Source: Sphingobacteriales bacterium
GTDB lineage: Bacteria; Bacteroidota; Bacteroidia; Chitinophagales; Chitinophagaceae
Assembly (NCBI GenBank): GCA_004295245.1
Contig: REAR01000071.1
Span: forward strand, 1 to 37,203
Direction: 5' to 3'
DNA: 37,203 nt
The notes under the pieces: model-generated
What the model saw: the letters and a program-made list of their open reading frames with translations, nothing else
Told to the model about the DNA's origin: nothing
Database searches by the model: none
Shown: piece after piece, positions 23,506 to 31,923 of the stretch
Layout of the letters: each line of letters begins with the position of its first letter
How positions within the stretch are numbered: the first letter of the stretch is position 1
Translations under genes and position numbers: made by a program

Positions 23506-23596
23506 GAGTTTTAATTTAAAGGTAAAGATGTAACAACAAACTGATTCGTTGCAAGTATTTCTAAGGTAAAAAACAAGCAGCACCCGGCAAAAAAAC

Positions 23597-23604
23597 TATT
23601 TTTG
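23597..23604 (+). promoter_or_regulatory. -7 box of the flippase gene
   Basis: TATTTTTG matches TAnnTTTG and lies 15 nt before the TTG start at 23620. Confidence 0.45.
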
Positions 23605-23619
23605 TATAAATAGCACGTT

Positions 23620-25125
23620 TTGAGCAGTATAAAAAAATTGGCAGGGCAAACACTCTGGTATGGCATTCCCACAATTGTCAATCGTTTTTTAGGTTACTTA
23701 CTTAATTTTTCGCTGCCGTTGATTTTTCCTCAACCGGCAGACACGGCCGACCTTTCGCAGGTTTTTGCCATCATTCCTTTTTTAAACGTGTTGTTTACTT
23801 ATGGTGTTGAAACGGCTTATTTCCGTTTCTCGCAAGAGAAAGACCGTAATCAACTCTACAATACTTTATCCATTTCTATTTTCAGCACTACCATTTTATT
23901 TACGTTGCTGCTGTTGTTTTTTCGTAACCAAATAGCTGCTGTTGCCGCTTTAGAAAATGTACCCGTGTACATCACTTTTATGTGCTGGATTCTTTTTTTT
24001 GATACCCTAACCACACTGCCCTTTGCCCGGCTGCGCCAGGAAAACCGCCCCCGTAAATACGCTTTTGTAAGAGTAGCCGGAACGCTTACTACTATTTTAG
24101 TGGTGGTTTTATTTATGGGCGTAATACCGGCACAGGTAGAAAAAAACAGTAACAGCTTTCTAAATTTTATTTATAATAAAGATTTTGGCATTGGTTATTA
24201 TATGGTAGGTTACCTGGCCGGTAGTATTGTAACCTTTCTATTACTGGTTACAGAATTAAAAGACCTGAAGTTTGAATTCAATACCCGGCTTTGGAAAGAA
24301 ATAATGAAATACAGCTATCCGCTTATAATAGTAGGTCTGGGCGGCATGGTAAACGATGTGCTAAGCAGATTAATATACCAACAGGTAGTTAATTTACCCG
24401 CGCAAGAAGCCAAACACGAGCTGGGAATTTTTGCAAATATCTATCGTCTTGCAGTACTCATCACTATTATGATACAAGCTTTTCGCATGGCAGCCGAGCC
24501 TTTTTTCTTTAGCAAAGCAAAAGATGAAGACGCCCCTAAAACCTATGCACGTGTAATGAAGTTTTTTGTAATTGCCTGTTGCTTTATGTTTTTAATAGTG
24601 GGGCTTTATCTGGATGTATTAAAATGGTTCATCACGCTTACTTCAGATAATTGGGGAGAAGGCATTTACATAGTACCCCTGCTAGCCTTGGGCAATATTT
24701 TTCTGGGCGTTTATTACAACCTCAGCATCTGGTACAAGCTTACTAATAAAAATATGTACGGTGCATATATAACATTGGCAGGTGCCGCAGTTACCATTCT
24801 GCTTAATATTTTACTCATACCTAAATGGCATTACCTTGGTGCGGCTATTGCTACTTTTATTTGCTATTTGTTTATGATGATATTGAGCTATAAACTAGGG
24901 CAAAAACATTACCCCGTGCCCTATGCCCGCAAAAAACTAACCGCCTATATTGTATTGGTGGTTATTATTGTGCTGGTGCATATGGGGCTGCAGCAATTAT
25001 ATACTAATTTATGGTTTAGCACCATTACAGGCACTTTGTTTTTTGCATTGTTTACAGCCTTTGTAGTAAAAATTGAACGCAAAGAATTAAAGCAAATGCC
25101 CTATATAGGCAAGTTCATAAAATAG
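23620..25125 (+). CDS. Polysaccharide flippase (Wzx/MATE-like)
   Basis: A 501-residue polytopic membrane protein of the MOP/Wzx type, with about 12-14 hydrophobic helices along its length. The opening GQTLWYGIPTIVNRFLGYLL is typical of Bacteroidota lipopolysaccharide biosynthesis flippases. It would move lipid-linked glycans across the inner membrane. The start is TTG; no in-frame ATG gives a better N-terminus. No glycosyltransferase neighbours are visible, so it stands apart from a polysaccharide cluster. Fucosidase genes follow after a repeat pair, but a link is only suggestive. Family sure; substrate unknown. Confidence 0.88.
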   Translation: MSSIKKLAGQTLWYGIPTIVNRFLGYLLNFSLPLIFPQPADTADLSQVFAIIPFLNVLFTYGVETAYFRFSQEKDRNQLYNTLSISIFSTTILFTLLLLFFRNQIAAVAALENVPVYITFMCWILFFDTLTTLPFARLRQENRPRKYAFVRVAGTLTTILVVVLFMGVIPAQVEKNSNSFLNFIYNKDFGIGYYMVGYLAGSIVTFLLLVTELKDLKFEFNTRLWKEIMKYSYPLIIVGLGGMVNDVLSRLIYQQVVNLPAQEAKHELGIFANIYRLAVLITIMIQAFRMAAEPFFFSKAKDEDAPKTYARVMKFFVIACCFMFLIVGLYLDVLKWFITLTSDNWGEGIYIVPLLALGNIFLGVYYNLSIWYKLTNKNMYGAYITLAGAAVTILLNILLIPKWHYLGAAIATFICYLFMMILSYKLGQKHYPVPYARKKLTAYIVLVVIIVLVHMGLQQLYTNLWFSTITGTLFFALFTAFVVKIERKELKQMPYIGKFIK

Positions 25126-25133
25126 TTTTTTTT

Positions 25134-25220
25134 AACCAGCCATAGTAACTCCGGTTAAACATCCTTGCTCGTTGCAAACCCCGAGTAGATTTGTGCGATG
25201 CTATCGGGGCACACTTCAGC
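25134..25220 (+). repeat. Dispersed repeat copy R12, long tail type E
   Basis: The head AACCAGCCATAGTAACTCCG is followed by GCTCGTTGC and the long tail with GAGTAGATTTGTGCGATGC and TATCGGGGCACACTT. It is nearly identical to the inverted copy at 11261-11349. Inner stems CTCG/CGAG and GTGC/GCAC are kept, while the flanking base differs. Confidence 0.85.
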
Positions 25221-25244
25221 ATTTGAAATTTTCTGATTTCAAAT
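25221..25244. repeat. 9-bp inverted repeat between R12 and R13
   Basis: ATTTGAAAT and ATTTCAAAT are perfect complements around TTTCTG. It lies exactly between the two facing repeat copies. Confidence 0.7.
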
Positions 25245-25265
25245 CTTAAATCAAAAATTCCTTAG

Positions 25266-25320
25266 TACAAGTGTGCGACGCAACAACTGCCGCCATAAGC
25301 ACCGCTGCCGGCTACAAAAA
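25266..25320 (-). repeat. Dispersed repeat copy R13, tail type A
   Basis: On the minus strand a T run, GTAGCCGGCAGCGGTGC, the exact core (25274-25284 on the + strand) and the tail CACTTGTA. It is inverted relative to R12. Confidence 0.85.
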
Positions 25321-25379
25321 AATCTACCACAATTATAAACCAGCTTTGCTAACTTGAGTATACTAAAAATGCTTCAGCT

Positions 25380-26846
25380 ATGAGAAGAATACTGATTGCC
25401 TGCCTTGTTATAACCGCAATGCAGGTGGCTGCACAACCTTACCAACCCAATTGGCAAAGCTTAGACAAACGCCCAACCCCGGTTTGGTTTAAAGATGCCA
25501 AGTTTGGCATTTTTATACATTGGGGTGTATATGCCGTGCCGGGCTGGTGTACCAAGGGTAATTATGCAGAGTGGTATCAATACGGGTTGCAAACCAACGA
25601 TACAGCCCGCCAGCAATTTCACGCGGCCAAATTTGGCAACCGCAGTTACTACGATTTAGCCACCGACTTTAAAGCAGAGCTATATAACCCTGATGAGTGG
25701 GCCAAATTATTTGAGCGCAGCGGTGCTAAATACATTGTGCTTACTTCAAAACATCACGATGGGTTTGCACTGTGGCCCAGTAAAGAAGCAAACACCACCT
25801 GGGGCTTTCCGTGGAATGCAGTAGACGCCGGCCCCAAAAGAGACCTGCTGGGCGATTTGTTTAAAGCCGTAAGAAAAACTTCGGTGCGACCCGGCATGTA
25901 TTATTCTTTATACGAATGGTTTAATCCCTTGTGGAAGAGTGACCCTGCAAAATTTGCTGCCACACATACCTGGCCGCAAATGAAAGACCTTATTAATACC
26001 TATAAGCCCGATGTTTTTTGGACCGATGGCGATTGGGATGCCCCGCCAGAAACATGGAAGAGCCAGGAGTTTTTAAGCTGGGTGTATAATGAAAGCCCGG
26101 TAAAAGAGAAGATTGTTGTGAACGATCGCTGGGGCAAAGATGTTCGCTTTAAACATGGCGGTATTTTTACCCCCGAGTACCAGCCCGATATGGATTTTCC
26201 AAACCATGATTGGGAAGAAAGCCGCGGTATGGGTTTTAGTTATGGCTATAACCGCGAAGAAGATGCTTGGGATTATAACAGCACACAATCTTTAATAATT
26301 GCACTGATAGATAAAGTAAGCAGGGGTGGTAACTTTTTATTAGATATTGGGCCTGATGAACACGGAAAAATTCCGCCCATTATGCAAGAGCGTTTATTAC
26401 AAATGGGCGAATGGTTACAAATTAATGGTGCTGCTATTTACAACACCCGCCGCTGGAAACAACCCTTTCAGTGGAGCGAAGGCCGCAAAGATTATAAATA
26501 CAAAAACGCACATGCTACCGACGATTGGAAAACCGGTGGCGATGTAATGCTGAAATTAACTGTAGACCCCGACCCCGGTTTTGCAGTTAGAGAATTATTT
26601 TTTACTTACAACCCGCAACAAAATAATTTGTATGCCATTTTTCCGCGATACCCTAATGATAATAAACTTGTTTTAAAAGATATGGTTTTGCCTGCAGGTA
26701 CCACTATAGAATTTTTAAGCACCCAACAAAAACTGGTATGGAAACAACAGGGAAAAAATGCAGTGGTGCAGTTACCGGCTTACAACCCCAATAAAATGAA
26801 AGCGCCGTATGCTTATGCCATATGCATTAAAAATTATGGTAAATAA
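25380..26846 (+). CDS. Alpha-L-fucosidase, GH29
   Basis: A 488-residue GH29 fucosidase. A signal peptide is present (about 1-18, VAAQ). Family blocks are KFGIFIHWGVYAVPGW at 41-56, NYAEWYQYG at 61-69, LTSKHHDGFALW at 121-132 and the nucleophile segment DVFWTDGDWD at 211-220 (nucleophile Asp216). NFLLDIGPDEHGKIP follows. The C-terminal beta-sandwich is present. It would remove alpha-linked fucose from glycans in the periplasm or at the surface. The block plan matches the general GH29-A type, but subgroup assignment by eye is weak. A second GH29 gene follows after repeat R14. Confidence 0.95.
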   Translation: MRRILIACLVITAMQVAAQPYQPNWQSLDKRPTPVWFKDAKFGIFIHWGVYAVPGWCTKGNYAEWYQYGLQTNDTARQQFHAAKFGNRSYYDLATDFKAELYNPDEWAKLFERSGAKYIVLTSKHHDGFALWPSKEANTTWGFPWNAVDAGPKRDLLGDLFKAVRKTSVRPGMYYSLYEWFNPLWKSDPAKFAATHTWPQMKDLINTYKPDVFWTDGDWDAPPETWKSQEFLSWVYNESPVKEKIVVNDRWGKDVRFKHGGIFTPEYQPDMDFPNHDWEESRGMGFSYGYNREEDAWDYNSTQSLIIALIDKVSRGGNFLLDIGPDEHGKIPPIMQERLLQMGEWLQINGAAIYNTRRWKQPFQWSEGRKDYKYKNAHATDDWKTGGDVMLKLTVDPDPGFAVRELFFTYNPQQNNLYAIFPRYPNDNKLVLKDMVLPAGTTIEFLSTQQKLVWKQQGKNAVVQLPAYNPNKMKAPYAYAICIKNYGK

Positions 26847-26851
26847 ATTTT

Positions 26852-26905
26852 GTTAACCGGCAGCGGTGCTGCTATTGAGCATTGTTGCCACGCTCGGTTC
26901 AACAT
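26852..26905 (+). repeat. Dispersed repeat copy R14, tail type D
   Basis: The head GTTAACCGGCAGCGGTGCTG is followed by GAGCATT, the altered core GTTGCCACGCTCG and the tail GTTCAAC, as in R4. It separates the two fucosidase genes. Confidence 0.8.
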
Positions 26906-26969
26906 TTAATTATATGGGCAACAGCAAATAGCATTCTTTTTAAATTAACGGTACTATCATATATAAACA

Positions 26970-28382
26970 ATGAAGCAATTATTTTTTTGGCTGGCTTATG
27001 TTTTATTACAAATACATGCCACCGCACAAACGCCCAAACCCAGTGTGCAACAATTAAACTGGCAAGGCATGGAGTTTTACTTATTTGCACATTTTGGCCC
27101 TAATACATTTACCAATAAAGAATGGGGCCATGGCGATGAGCCGGAAGATATATTTAACCCTACTCATTTAGATTGCCGCCAATGGTGCCGTGTGGCAAAA
27201 GCAGCAGGTGCTAAAGGCATTATTATTACTGCCAAACACCACGATGGTTTTTGTTTATGGCCCAGCAAATACTCAACACATACCGTAAGAGAAAGTAAAT
27301 GGCGCAATGGTAAAGGCGATGTGCTGAAAGAATTATCGGACGCTTGTAAAGAATACGGTTTGCGTTTTGGTGTATATATTTCTCCCTGGGATAGAAACCA
27401 CCCCGACTATGGCACCGATAAATACAATGATGTGTTTATAAACATGATGAAAGAATTGTTTACTAATTACGGACCCATTTGGGAGCTGTGGTGGGATGGC
27501 GCTAATGGTGAAGGGCCCAACGGAAAGAAACAGGTGTACGATTGGGCAAGGTTTAGAGCAACGGTAAAAAAACTATCGCCCAACACAGTAGTGTTTAGCG
27601 ATGTTGGGCCGCACATAAGATGGGTGGGCAATGAAAGAGGTATTGCCGGAACCACCAATTGGAACACTTTGGATACAGCTGGCTTCACTGCAGGTTTGGG
27701 TGCCCCATCAACAGACACACTGAACAGTGGCAACAAATTTGGCAAGGCTTGGGTGCCGGCGGAGTGTGATGTTAGCATCAGGCCGGGTTGGTTTTGGCAT
27801 AAAGAAGAAGATGAAAAAGTAAAAACACCGGCGGAGCTTTTTCAATTGTATTTAAAAAGTGCAGGCCGTGGGGCTAACTTACTATTAAATGTTCCGCCAA
27901 CTGAAACAGGGCGTTTTCATACAAACGATTCTGCAGCGCTGGTTGATTTTAAAAAACTAAGGGATGAAAATTTTAAAAATAATCTTGCGCTTAAAGCAAG
28001 TGGCTTTTTAATACCTCACAATGGTAAGGTGGCCTGCCCTGCGTTGAATGACGGTAAAACGGTAACCACACAGGCAATAAAACTTACTGAACTGTACACA
28101 GTAGGTATACAATTTAAACAGGCAACTACTGTTAATTGTATTCGCCTGCGGGAGGATTTAAGTAAAGGGCAAAACGCAGCGGCCTTTGTTATACACCTGT
28201 TGAATGAAAAACAGGAACTGGTAAAAGAAATTAAAGGCACTACTATTGGCAATAGTCGTATTATCAGTTTTCCGGCGCAGCAAGTAACTACAATACAACT
28301 TAAAATTACTGAACAGAAAAGGCCAACAGGTATTGCAGAATTTGAGCTATACCAAATTGAAGAAGTCTTAATTGAAAAATAA
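26970..28382 (+). CDS. Alpha-L-fucosidase, GH29, with C-terminal beta domain
   Basis: A 470-residue GH29 enzyme, clearly different from its neighbour. The signal peptide ends ATAQ at about 20. Family blocks are FYLFAHFGPNTFTNKEWG at 36-53, IITAKHHDGFCLWPSKYS at 85-102, FGVYISPWDRN at 133-143 and the probable nucleophile in WELWWDGANGEG (Asp176). GANLLLNVPPTETGRF follows. Residues from about 345 form a beta domain similar to discoidin-type carbohydrate-binding modules. The HFG and WWDGANG pattern recalls the more linkage-selective GH29-B group, which is inference. The tandem pair suggests use of several fucosylated linkages. Confidence 0.93.
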   Translation: MKQLFFWLAYVLLQIHATAQTPKPSVQQLNWQGMEFYLFAHFGPNTFTNKEWGHGDEPEDIFNPTHLDCRQWCRVAKAAGAKGIIITAKHHDGFCLWPSKYSTHTVRESKWRNGKGDVLKELSDACKEYGLRFGVYISPWDRNHPDYGTDKYNDVFINMMKELFTNYGPIWELWWDGANGEGPNGKKQVYDWARFRATVKKLSPNTVVFSDVGPHIRWVGNERGIAGTTNWNTLDTAGFTAGLGAPSTDTLNSGNKFGKAWVPAECDVSIRPGWFWHKEEDEKVKTPAELFQLYLKSAGRGANLLLNVPPTETGRFHTNDSAALVDFKKLRDENFKNNLALKASGFLIPHNGKVACPALNDGKTVTTQAIKLTELYTVGIQFKQATTVNCIRLREDLSKGQNAAAFVIHLLNEKQELVKEIKGTTIGNSRIISFPAQQVTTIQLKITEQKRPTGIAEFELYQIEEVLIEK

Positions 28383-28400
28383 TACCTGACAAAAAAAACT

Positions 28401-28430
28401 CAGTTCAACCAATGATATGTGGTTGAACTG
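28401..28430. terminator. 10-bp hairpin between convergent genes
   Basis: CAGTTCAACC and GGTTGAACTG are perfect complements around a 10-nt loop, after an A run. The right arm is also the tail of repeat R15, so terminator and repeat share sequence. No long T run follows on the + strand, but one is present on the minus strand (complement of the A run at 28391-28398). Confidence 0.6.
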
Positions 28431-28471
28431 AGCGTAGCAACGATGTTGCTTTATTTACCAATGCTGGTAAA
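28421..28471 (-). repeat. Dispersed repeat copy R15, diverged, tail type D
   Basis: On the minus strand the head TTTACCAGCATTGGTAAAT is followed by GCAACATC, the altered core GTTGCTACGCTC and the tail AGTTCAAC. Confidence 0.65.
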
Positions 28472-28477
28472 TAACTA

Positions 28478-29875
28478 TTACTTTACAAAAAAATGTACAA
28501 TATAATAAACAATACCCGCTAGCACGGCACTTACAGGTATGGTTAGTATCCATGCCCAAAGCAAATTAATAGTAACCCCCCAGCGTACGGCACTTAAACG
28601 TTTTGTGGCGCCTACACCAATGATAGAACCAGTAATTGTGTGTGTGGTACTTACGGGTATGCCCCATTGTTCTGTCATAAACAAGGTCATAGCACCTGCA
28701 GTTTCTGCACTTACTCCTTCTAGCGGTGTAACTTTTGTAATACGTGTGCCCATTGTTTTTACAATCTTCCATCCACCACTCATAGTGCCTAAACCAATAG
28801 CCGTATAGCAAGCCAGTGGCACCCAATTGGGCAACTCTTTAAAGTCTTGTATTTGTCCGCCTGCAATTAATGCAGCACCAATAATACCCATTACTTTTTG
28901 TGCATCGTTACCGCCATGGCCAATACTAAATGCTGCAGAAGAAAGCAATTGCAATCTTTTATACATGCCAGCAATACGGTTAGCATTGGGTTCTTTAATT
29001 TTTTCATAATAAATATAAGAAATCATGAAAATAAGGATGGCACCAATTAAGCAATAGCGCAGTATACTATTATCTGCCTTAGCAATTTCTTTTTTAAGTT
29101 TGTCTTTATCAACATTAACATCAACTGTAGCAATTTGTGCTACTACTTTATCTGCACCCAGCTTATCAAAATTAGAAAGAAACGGCACTGCCGCATTTAA
29201 TTTGGCTTTAGCGGCATCTAATTCTACCTGCTTTTCAGGGTGTTCAGCCACTTCTTTCTTCAGTTTATCTATCTTGTAAAATTTTTCAACATTCTTGGCC
29301 ATTTTATTGGTCTGAAAATTTCCAAACATCCATATGGTAAGAGAGCCCATAATAATAATAATTGCCAGCCGCAGCCAAACATTTTGCATAATTGTGACTA
29401 TCGAAATAAACATGGATAGAAGCATACCAATGACTGGCGCAAGAAAAATGAACAAGAGAATTTGAATGATGTATTGGCTCTCAACAATTTTTTTGAGCGA
29501 AACCGAGCCTGTTGTTATATATGCATGTGCAATGGCCGCTCCAGCAAATCCTCCAATGAGTGTATGAGAAGAAGAAGAAGGAATACCATACCACCAGGTT
29601 AATAAATTCCAGAAAATGGCAGCTATTAACCCTGATAAAATAACCGGAAGTGTAATAAATTCTTTCTGCACACTTTTTGAAATAGTATTGGCAACTGCAT
29701 GATCTTTAAAAAGAAAGAACGCCACAAAGTTAAAAAGTGCCGCCCACAGTACTGCCTGAAAGGGCGTTAATACTTTTGTAGACACCACCGTGGCAATAGA
29801 ATTGGCGGCGTCATGAAAACCATTGATATAATCAAATATCAACGCTAGTACAATTATGATTACAACTAATGACAT
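28478..29875 (-). CDS. PiT-family inorganic phosphate transporter
   Basis: A 465-residue inner-membrane phosphate permease of the PiT family, about 10-12 membrane helices. The two inverted signature halves are DYINGFHDAANSIATVVSTK at 11-30 and GHGGNDAQKVMGIIGAAL near the middle. GIPSSSSHTLIGG and GIPVSTTHTITGS are the paired family loops. A charged cytoplasmic insert of about 90 residues (about 200-290) separates the halves. It moves metal-phosphate with protons or sodium. The DUF47 gene lies 24 nt upstream and the porin gene before that, so the three form a phosphate-uptake operon. Confidence 0.95.
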   Translation of the reverse strand: MSLVVIIIVLALIFDYINGFHDAANSIATVVSTKVLTPFQAVLWAALFNFVAFFLFKDHAVANTISKSVQKEFITLPVILSGLIAAIFWNLLTWWYGIPSSSSHTLIGGFAGAAIAHAYITTGSVSLKKIVESQYIIQILLFIFLAPVIGMLLSMFISIVTIMQNVWLRLAIIIIMGSLTIWMFGNFQTNKMAKNVEKFYKIDKLKKEVAEHPEKQVELDAAKAKLNAAVPFLSNFDKLGADKVVAQIATVDVNVDKDKLKKEIAKADNSILRYCLIGAILIFMISYIYYEKIKEPNANRIAGMYKRLQLLSSAAFSIGHGGNDAQKVMGIIGAALIAGGQIQDFKELPNWVPLACYTAIGLGTMSGGWKIVKTMGTRITKVTPLEGVSAETAGAMTLFMTEQWGIPVSTTHTITGSIIGVGATKRLSAVRWGVTINLLWAWILTIPVSAVLAGIVYYIVHFFVK

Positions 29876-29899
29876 GTAATTTTTTTAAGTAATTAAAAA

Positions 29900-30547
29900 T
29901 TAAGCGTATTTAATTACAATGGATTCAATAACATTGGCGGCATCTTCGCATTTATCTGTTACCATTTCCATTACCTGGTAAATTTCTCTTTTCTTAATTA
30001 CTTCTTTAGCATCTGGTTCTGTTTCAAATAATCTATCAATGCTCATATCAAAAATATCATCTGCCTGGTTTTCTATGCTGTTTACTTTAACCAAAGCATC
30101 TGTTATCTGGCGCATATTTTTCATATTGCGTAATTCAGTAACTGCATTCTTAATTTGTTCGCAGCCCTGTTCTATAAGGTCAGCCATTTTCTGAATACCT
30201 ACATCATTAGGGTTTACTTTATAGAAATTTATCTTCTTAACAGAAGCATAGATATAATCAGCAATATCATCTAAAGCACTAGCCAGATAGTGAATGTCTT
30301 CACGATCAAAAGGGGTAATAAAATTACGGCCCAATTCGGTAAAAATTCGATGGGTATAATCATCGTTAATATGCTCAAAATCTTCCATTTTAGAAATTAG
30401 GCCGGCACGTTTATCATAATCCGGCTCAGCTACTATTTCTTTCATTAGCTTACCCATTTGAGAAACGGTACCCGCTACATCTTCAAACAAAGAATAAAAC
30501 ACTCTGTCTTTAGGCATGAAGATTTTTAAGAATGAATTTGCTGCCAT
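29900..30547 (-). CDS. DUF47 / PhoU-like phosphate transport regulator
   Basis: A 215-residue all-helical protein of the DUF47 (TIGR00153, YkaA) family, related to PhoU. Family marks are RVFYSLFEDVAGTVSQMGKL near the N-terminus, FITPFDREDIHYLASALDDI at about 75-94 and the last helix KCEDAANVIESIVIKYA. DUF47 genes are typically paired with PiT transporters and are thought to bind the permease and regulate phosphate import. Here the gene lies between the porin and PiT genes, 12 nt and 24 nt from them. The pairing supports the role strongly. Confidence 0.94.
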   Translation of the reverse strand: MAANSFLKIFMPKDRVFYSLFEDVAGTVSQMGKLMKEIVAEPDYDKRAGLISKMEDFEHINDDYTHRIFTELGRNFITPFDREDIHYLASALDDIADYIYASVKKINFYKVNPNDVGIQKMADLIEQGCEQIKNAVTELRNMKNMRQITDALVKVNSIENQADDIFDMSIDRLFETEPDAKEVIKKREIYQVMEMVTDKCEDAANVIESIVIKYA

Positions 30548-30559
30548 AGTTTAGTTGTT

Positions 30560-31789
30560 TTAAAAGTTTAATTGTGCCTGCAAGCGTAATAAGCGGCCCG
30601 ATTGTAAATTATTTTTAAGTTTAGAATCTTCGAATCTTCTTTTTGAAAAGGTATAGGCTGTGGTAAATTCAAAATTTTTATTCACCTGCCACTCCAATCC
30701 AACTTCCAGTTCATCTACATTATAATTGCGTGCATCCAATTCGTGTTTCTTTCCACCAGTATAATGTTGTGCACGAGTATAGGGAAAGAAAACCATTTCA
30801 TTCTTTCCTTTTATTTTATAAGATAAGGTTATATATCCCCCATTCAGGCGTTTCACTTCTATAGAATCTTTAGCCGGGTTATACTGAGGACCTTTCCCCA
30901 CATTATATTCCGCCTGTATTCCGAAGGGCTGGGGATATAATATTAAACTAGCAGCTGCACGTTGGTCTTTAAACTCAAAGCTTTTTACAGCCTTAACACC
31001 AGTTGTTCTTAAATCAGCCGGCAACACATAATCTCCGGCATAAGCTTGTATACCCGGTTCAATAATTTGTTTGCCAATTTTTATCGGGTAGCTAAATCTT
31101 GAAACCACATGAAGTTTTTTATTTAACTCTGCCCGATTAGCAGTTTGGCCATTATACAATCCAAATGCAAACACGCCATAATCTCCACTACCCTTTAGGT
31201 TATCTCTAACAAACATGGCAAACATATCCCGTTTTTCTTTAGGTGCCCAATAAAAAAATGCTCCTAGGTCTCGCTCATTTGAAAGAGCACTGTTTATCCC
31301 ATCATTACGGTCTAATGGCAAACGGTTTTGGCTGCTTTGCATATTTTCAAAACCAAAAGGCACTTTACTTTGGCCTATTCGTACTCTAAACTCATTGTCT
31401 TTATCAAAACCAATATCAAAGTATGCATCCCTTAGCTGAAAAATATGCTGGGTCGTTCCTGTTGAGCTTCCAAAATCGGGCTGTAAGTAGAAATAAATGT
31501 TTTTTGTAAGATTGCCACTAAAAATTAATCGGCCACGGCGAATAAAGATACCCCCTCCTTCTCCCCAGCTTTTATCACACTGTTCGCATTTCAGTTTATC
31601 GTTTGTTTCCAGTAAACGGTTATAGCGTACCTGCATATAACCTCTTAAAGAGATGGTTTCATACCAATGCTTTTTCTCTTCTTTTTTTGAAGTAGTGATT
31701 GTTTTTTCTGAAGCATTGGTTTGCGACATCAGTTTTGTGCTACTAGTAATAAATAATACTAAGAATAGCCAGCCAATTCGGGCATTCAT
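30560..31789 (-). CDS. Porin, OprO/OprP-like (Porin_O_P family)
   Basis: A 409-residue outer-membrane porin with a signal peptide (about 1-22) and many amphipathic strands ending in the aromatic C-terminus LQAQLNF. GGGIFIRRGRLIFSGNLTKN at about 76-95, QLRDAYFDIGF and RIGQSKVPFGFENMQSSQN are typical of the Porin_O_P phosphate/polyphosphate-selective porins. The order porin, DUF47, PiT supports phosphate uptake. Before the barrel there is an unusual CEQC pair (residues about 68-71) that could bind metal or form a disulphide. The leader lies in an inverted repeat (31796-31923). The family is good; selectivity is inferred. Confidence 0.88.
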   Translation of the reverse strand: MNARIGWLFLVLFITSSTKLMSQTNASEKTITTSKKEEKKHWYETISLRGYMQVRYNRLLETNDKLKCEQCDKSWGEGGGIFIRRGRLIFSGNLTKNIYFYLQPDFGSSTGTTQHIFQLRDAYFDIGFDKDNEFRVRIGQSKVPFGFENMQSSQNRLPLDRNDGINSALSNERDLGAFFYWAPKEKRDMFAMFVRDNLKGSGDYGVFAFGLYNGQTANRAELNKKLHVVSRFSYPIKIGKQIIEPGIQAYAGDYVLPADLRTTGVKAVKSFEFKDQRAAASLILYPQPFGIQAEYNVGKGPQYNPAKDSIEVKRLNGGYITLSYKIKGKNEMVFFPYTRAQHYTGGKKHELDARNYNVDELEVGLEWQVNKNFEFTTAYTFSKRRFEDSKLKNNLQSGRLLRLQAQLNF

Positions 31790-31795
31790 GTTGGG

Positions 31796-31923
31796 TTATC
31801 TTTTAATTGCAGCGCAAATGTGATATTATAATTTTGTAAGCCCCCCAAATGTGTATTACCAAATTGTTAACTCTTACCAAGAAACCCCACCAAGATTGGC
31901 AGGGTTTTGCAATTAAAAGATAA
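31796..31923. repeat. 16-bp perfect inverted repeat flanking the porin promoter region
   Basis: TTATCTTTTAATTGCA at 31796-31811 and its exact complement TGCAATTAAAAGATAA at 31908-31923 enclose 96 bases just before the porin start (31789). One arm covers the likely ribosome-binding region. No matching direct repeats flank the arms, so a transposon scar is not supported. Confidence 0.8.
31856..31880. promoter_or_regulatory. Candidate direct-repeat operator before the phosphate operon
   Basis: TTACCAA at 31856 and TTAACTC at 31867 are spaced 11 bp apart, and a second TTACCAA follows at 31874. It lies 67-91 nt before the porin ATG. An 11-bp direct repeat is the usual site form for PhoB/OmpR-type regulators; the match is only by spacing and is tentative. 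Confidence 0.3.

Noticed and set aside
31796-31923. Insertion sequence or transposon scar with terminal inverted repeats
   Set aside because: No target-site duplication flanks the arms, and no transposase fragment lies between them.
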